Positions 16,082 through 18,715 of a stretch of DNA of 18,715 nucleotides are shown piece after piece. Position 1 is the stretch's first letter; each line of letters begins with the position of its first letter. Origin of the DNA: Fidelibacterota bacterium (GTDB lineage: Bacteria; Marinisomatota; Marinisomatia; Marinisomatales; TCS56). The translations under genes were made by a program, and so were the position numbers. Under the pieces are notes generated by a model that was not told the origin of the DNA, did no database searches, and worked only from the letters and a program-made list of their open reading frames with translations. The DNA lies in assembly GCA_030634675.1 (NCBI GenBank), contig DAOWAH010000009.1, forward strand, positions 1-18,715, read 5' to 3'.

Positions 16082-17806
16082 CTATCTAATTTGCTCACCA
16101 TCAAATAATTCTATAATTCGGTCAACCACTGCTTCACGATTATCAATTCCTTCCGAACTTCCAGGAGGCGCTTCAGGCTCTTTGCTATTAACTTCCGGTA
16201 AGAGACCAGGTGATTCCGCGCTATCAATTTTAACAAATTTAATTCGTACTGCTGTTTTGACGTACCTGCTGATTATCGATTCAATTTGATCTTTTTTCTT
16301 GTCAACCCTATCTATGTTAAATCTAGATTGACCGTTTACGCCAATAGTTATTAGATTATTCTCAATCTTAATAATACGGCTTTGTTCCAAAATATTTCCT
16401 ACTGAGATACTGTTTTGATTTATTTCCGAAAGAATGGCACTCCATTCCCCCTGAATTGTCTCAATTGTAAACATAGCTTTTACCGGTTGTCTAACCGGTT
16501 CAGATAGTATAGTTGGTACTTTTTGATCATCATTGTGTTGGGCAGTCACCTGCCGTAGCGGTTTTTCAACCGCCTGCTGCTCTTTTGGTACAATTGGAAG
16601 CTGTTCTGTTGGAGGACGGGACGAAGTCGGTTTCGGTCCTGCTGGCTCAGGAATTTTGGTCGATAATTTTCCTGGATAGGATACCGGTAATTGTTTTAAA
16701 ACCTCGTCCAGGGATACCGATGCATCCATTTCCAACAATTTTAAAATTAATACTTCTAATAACAGGAAGGGGTGATTAGCATGGCGCAGCTTCGTCTCCA
16801 ACTCCAGCAGCAGATTTGCAATCCGTAATAAATCCCTTCGATCCCACTTGGGAGCATCGTCCTCATAGCGTTGGTTCAATTCATCGCTCAGCTCCAATAC
16901 CTGCTTACCCTCCGGCAACGATGTATATAATAAATTCCTGATATGTTGGCTGAAACCATTAACAAAATCCGCCACCGGCGTTCCCGATGACTGAATATCG
17001 TCAAGCAATTTTAAAGCATCAGCGGCATTCCCGGAGTGGATAGCGGAAGACAAACCAAAATGCAAATCGAATGGAATAATTCCCAGAATTTTGATCGTAG
17101 CATCATAAGTGATTTTATCTCCGCAATAGGCTATAACCTGATCCAGAAAACTTAACCCATCGCGCATACTGCCGTCGGCTTTCCGTGCCAGAGCCTGAAT
17201 CGAGTCAATCTCATAAGCGATATCTTCATCTTTAAGAACCTCTAAGAGTCTGGCACTGATAGTCTTAACTGTGATGCGGTTAAAATCATAGCGCTGGCAG
17301 CGTGAAATGATTGTCAATGGCACTTTGTGAATATCAGTAGTAGCGAGGATGAATTTTCCGTGTTCGGGCGGTTCTTCCAACGTTTTCAATAAAGCATTAA
17401 AGGCCGGGCCGGTAAGCATGTGAACTTCATCAATAATAAATATTTTATAGGGTGAATTGATCGGTGCATATTTGATCATTTCACGTAAATTACGAATTTC
17501 TTCAATGCCCCGGTTGGAAGCTCCGTCAATTTCCAAAACATCCATATTCCGGCTATCAGCAATCTCCAGACAATTACTACATCGGTTACAGGGTTTTCCG
17601 GTCTGATCATTCTTACAATTTAGAGCGGCAGCAACGATACGTGCCGTTGTTGTCTTACCCACCCCGCGCGGTCCGGTGAAAAGATAGGCTTGAGCAATAC
17701 GTTCTTTCTTAAACGCATTAACCAGTGTATCGGTAACATGTACCTGACCAACAACATCTTCAAATGTCTTCGGCCGCCATTTTAGAGCTAAAACCTGATA
17801 TGCCAT
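16082..17806 (-). CDS. dnaX: DNA polymerase III subunit gamma/tau
   Basis: ATPase core of the sliding-clamp loader. Starting at ATG 17806, the protein has 574 residues and begins AYQVLALKWRPKTFEDVVGQ, the usual DnaX N-terminus. Walker A is GPRGVGKTT (45-53), the zinc-binding Cys are 64, 73, 76 and 79, Walker B is DEVH (126-129), and sensor 1/SRC is LATTDIHKVPLTIISRCQRY. The C-terminal third is low-complexity (Pro, Gln, Lys) and then a short tau-like domain. The frame stays open for 25 more codons to 17881, but that stretch is the 3' part of the SRP RNA, so the inner ATG is correct. It is the first protein gene of the right-hand block. Confidence 0.97.
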   Translation of the reverse strand: MAYQVLALKWRPKTFEDVVGQVHVTDTLVNAFKKERIAQAYLFTGPRGVGKTTTARIVAAALNCKNDQTGKPCNRCSNCLEIADSRNMDVLEIDGASNRGIEEIRNLREMIKYAPINSPYKIFIIDEVHMLTGPAFNALLKTLEEPPEHGKFILATTDIHKVPLTIISRCQRYDFNRITVKTISARLLEVLKDEDIAYEIDSIQALARKADGSMRDGLSFLDQVIAYCGDKITYDATIKILGIIPFDLHFGLSSAIHSGNAADALKLLDDIQSSGTPVADFVNGFSQHIRNLLYTSLPEGKQVLELSDELNQRYEDDAPKWDRRDLLRIANLLLELETKLRHANHPFLLLEVLILKLLEMDASVSLDEVLKQLPVSYPGKLSTKIPEPAGPKPTSSRPPTEQLPIVPKEQQAVEKPLRQVTAQHNDDQKVPTILSEPVRQPVKAMFTIETIQGEWSAILSEINQNSISVGNILEQSRIIKIENNLITIGVNGQSRFNIDRVDKKKDQIESIISRYVKTAVRIKFVKIDSAESPGLLPEVNSKEPEAPPGSSEGIDNREAVVDRIIELFDGEQIR

Positions 17807-17831
17807 CAGTGCCTGTATTCTTTGAAAATAA

Positions 17832-18107
17832 TGCAGTCGTGCACCATTGTTGGACCGATCTGGATATTCACCTGATCGCAACAGTTAACTCCACTTCAGC
17901 AGACCGCTACCTAATGAATTTATCACCTACCGCTGCTCCTTCCCAGGCCTGACGGGGTTCAGTAAAAAACCATTGTAACAGCTTGAAGTTTCAACGTTAC
18001 TTACTGAGATAGTTGAACACAGCACCGGCCGTACTTTGGAATTAAACCCTGCTATAGCGGGTTGCAGGTTACAGGGCACCGCTACCTCCCCGTCTAGCAC
18101 GACCACA
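17832..18107 (-). ncRNA. ffs: Large bacterial SRP RNA (6S/Alu-bearing type)
   Basis: RNA core of the signal recognition particle, which targets nascent membrane proteins. On minus it starts with the Alu domain GACGGGGAGGTAGCGGTGCC followed by CCTGTAACCTGCAACCCGCT, close to the Bacillus scRNA pattern. The Ffh-binding helix 8 is the complement of 17932-17953: GTCAGGCCT-GGGA-AGGAGCAGC, with a GNRA-type GGGA tetraloop. The ends close on each other: TGTGGTCGTGC at the 5' end pairs with GCACGACTGCA at the 3' end, 11 pairs including two G-U. Length about 276 bases, the size of Bacillus scRNA. A T-rich TTATTTT follows. It lies 25 bases before dnaX and 35 bases after tRNA-Ala. Confidence 0.93.
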
Positions 18108-18142
18108 ATATCAATTAACGCTTTCTATCTTCTTAAAAAATG

Positions 18143-18215
<73 letters not shown>

Positions 18216-18229
18216 GGAGTGAATTATCA

Positions 18230-18258
18230 ATTATGCATTACGAATTAGCGGTTCCCAA
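18230..18258 (-). promoter_or_regulatory. Candidate sigma70-type promoter for tRNA-Ala and the downstream series
   Basis: On minus, TTGGGA (complement of 18253-18258) and CATAAT (complement of 18230-18235) are separated by exactly 17 bases. They match the -35 and -10 consensus at 4 and 5 of 6 positions. The -10 ends 15 bases before the tRNA, leaving a short leader. It is the only clear promoter-like pair upstream of the tRNA-ffs-dnaX series; prediction only. Confidence 0.45.
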
Positions 18259-18417
18259 TCAGCAGCTACCAATTCGGGACATAACGAAGCTGCCTGTCCC
18301 GGATAATAATATTCCTGAAAATAGCGCTGGCAAATTTACGGTTAAGAGTTACCCAAGTCTAACCAAAATATTTACTGGTTTAAGTCACTTTTGCGCCCTG
18401 AATTTCGAGTTTAATAC

Positions 18418-18554
18418 CTCCCTATAGACCAACTTTCATGCTTCAACTTTTAGACGATTCATGTTAGATACCAAACCAGCGTTTAGGCTCTGGAAAATCA
18501 CAAATTAGAGTGGATTATTAAAGCGCTCTAAAAGTCTAATATGGTCTATAGGAG
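18418..18554. repeat. Two-part imperfect inverted repeat
   Basis: Outer arms CTCCCTATAGACCA (18418-18431) and TGGTCTATAGGAG (18542-18554) pair over 13 positions with one bulged C. Inner arms ACTTTTAGA (18446-18454) and TCTAAAAGT (18527-18535) pair perfectly. Unequal spacers (14 and 6 bases) separate inner from outer arms, around a core of about 72 bases. The right end touches the stop codon of the edge gene. It could be a small non-autonomous mobile element, a structured transcript end or a bidirectional terminator; nothing in the core is recognised. Confidence 0.55.
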
Positions 18555-18715
18555 TTAATAATATATTACAATTTTAATTTCATCCAATTCTATCCAATCC
18601 CAAAAATTTGAGCGATCAAGTTTGATCACACCGTCTTTAAAACTAAAGCGCATCCTTTTACGGTACAGCGATTCTGTAAACCATTGTGAATTATTACGTT
18701 TGTAATAAATAGCAA
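18555..18715 (-). CDS. C-terminal end of an unidentified protein (partial, starts beyond the right edge)
   Basis: The minus-strand frame is open from the right edge to a TAA at 18555-18557, giving 52 residues that end in FWDWIELDEIKIVIYY. The piece is rich in aromatic and basic residues (YYKRNNSQWF, then LYRKRMRFSF) and has a strand-like pattern with no membrane segment. I do not recognise the family and the visible part is short, so even its status as a gene is only probable. The opposite frames contain early stops. Confidence 0.45.
   Translation of the reverse strand, partial: AIYYKRNNSQWFTESLYRKRMRFSFKDGVIKLDRSNFWDWIELDEIKIVIYY

Larger units (their letters stand above)
18216..18554. other. 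Intergenic stretch with inverted repeats, no gene seen
   Basis: This 339-base gap separates tRNA-Ala from a gene end at the right edge. No frame gives a credible protein; the plus-strand frame through it starts as an antisense reading of the tRNA. It holds the candidate tRNA promoter, a 7-base-pair hairpin at 18275-18301 (CGGGACA/TGTCCCG, 13-base loop), and the two-part inverted repeat at 18418-18554. Confidence 0.5.

Noticed and set aside
16291..16297. AAAAAAG run in dnaX with a purine-rich stretch upstream, resembling the gamma/tau frameshift site
   Set aside because: The heptamer is in the wrong phase (codons are AAA AAA GAT, not A AAA AAG), it lies near the 3' end of the gene rather than after domain III, and no stimulatory stem is evident.
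17807..17881. 25-codon N-terminal extension of dnaX
   Set aside because: The stretch largely overlaps the 3' end of the SRP RNA, and the inner ATG at 17806 gives the standard DnaX N-terminus.

Overview
The window reads as a chromosomal housekeeping segment of a Gram-negative-like bacterium, by eye slightly AT-rich. Most genes lie on the minus strand in tightly packed, often overlapping blocks. Three features point to a poorly characterised lineage of the FCB kind, for example a Neomarinimicrobiota-like group: a LepB with a long insert, a REP-associated IS200-type transposase flanked by CCC-GAA-GGG palindromes, and a large SRP RNA that keeps its Alu domain. This placement is inference and only weakly held.

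Left block (1-4120, minus): comEC/rec2, then a fused RNase HII-YraN gene, then the 5' part of a signal peptidase I gene that leaves the window. Central plus-strand pair (4258-6697): an AGCS-type sodium:alanine/glycine symporter overlapping an inositol-monophosphatase-family gene, with a probable divergent control region between comEC and the symporter. 6698-8645 is accessory: a strong hairpin, a solitary peptidase E (S51) gene on the minus strand, and a decayed REP-associated tyrosine transposase. That transposase is interrupted by one in-frame TGA and bracketed by two REP-like palindromes on each side, in mirror orientation.

Right block (18215 down to 8646, minus) is one long, almost gap-free series. 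It starts with tRNA-Ala(CGC) and a large SRP RNA, then dnaX, ybaB, recR, pgsA, pgpA, cinA, thpR, recA, recX and a PurL-like gene. It joins DNA replication and repair (DnaX, RecR, RecA, RecX) with phosphatidylglycerol synthesis (PgsA then PgpA, consecutive steps) and nucleotide/RNA end repair (CinA, ThpR). ATGA or GTGA overlaps at several junctions suggest translational coupling. A candidate sigma70-type promoter lies just upstream of the tRNA.

The most interesting items are: (1) the last gene of the recA block, a full-length PurL-family protein in which nearly all recognisable ATP/substrate motifs have been replaced, so probably a pseudoenzyme; (2) recX, whose conserved N-terminal segment is open and in frame upstream of the first usable start codon, with no ATG/GTG/TTG to initiate it; (3) the nonsense-mutated REP transposase with mirrored REP palindromes; (4) the RNase HII-YraN fusion; (5) an unexplained two-part inverted repeat at 18418-18554 beside a gene that enters from the right edge. 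I saw no CRISPR array, prophage, complete insertion sequence or evident defence system.
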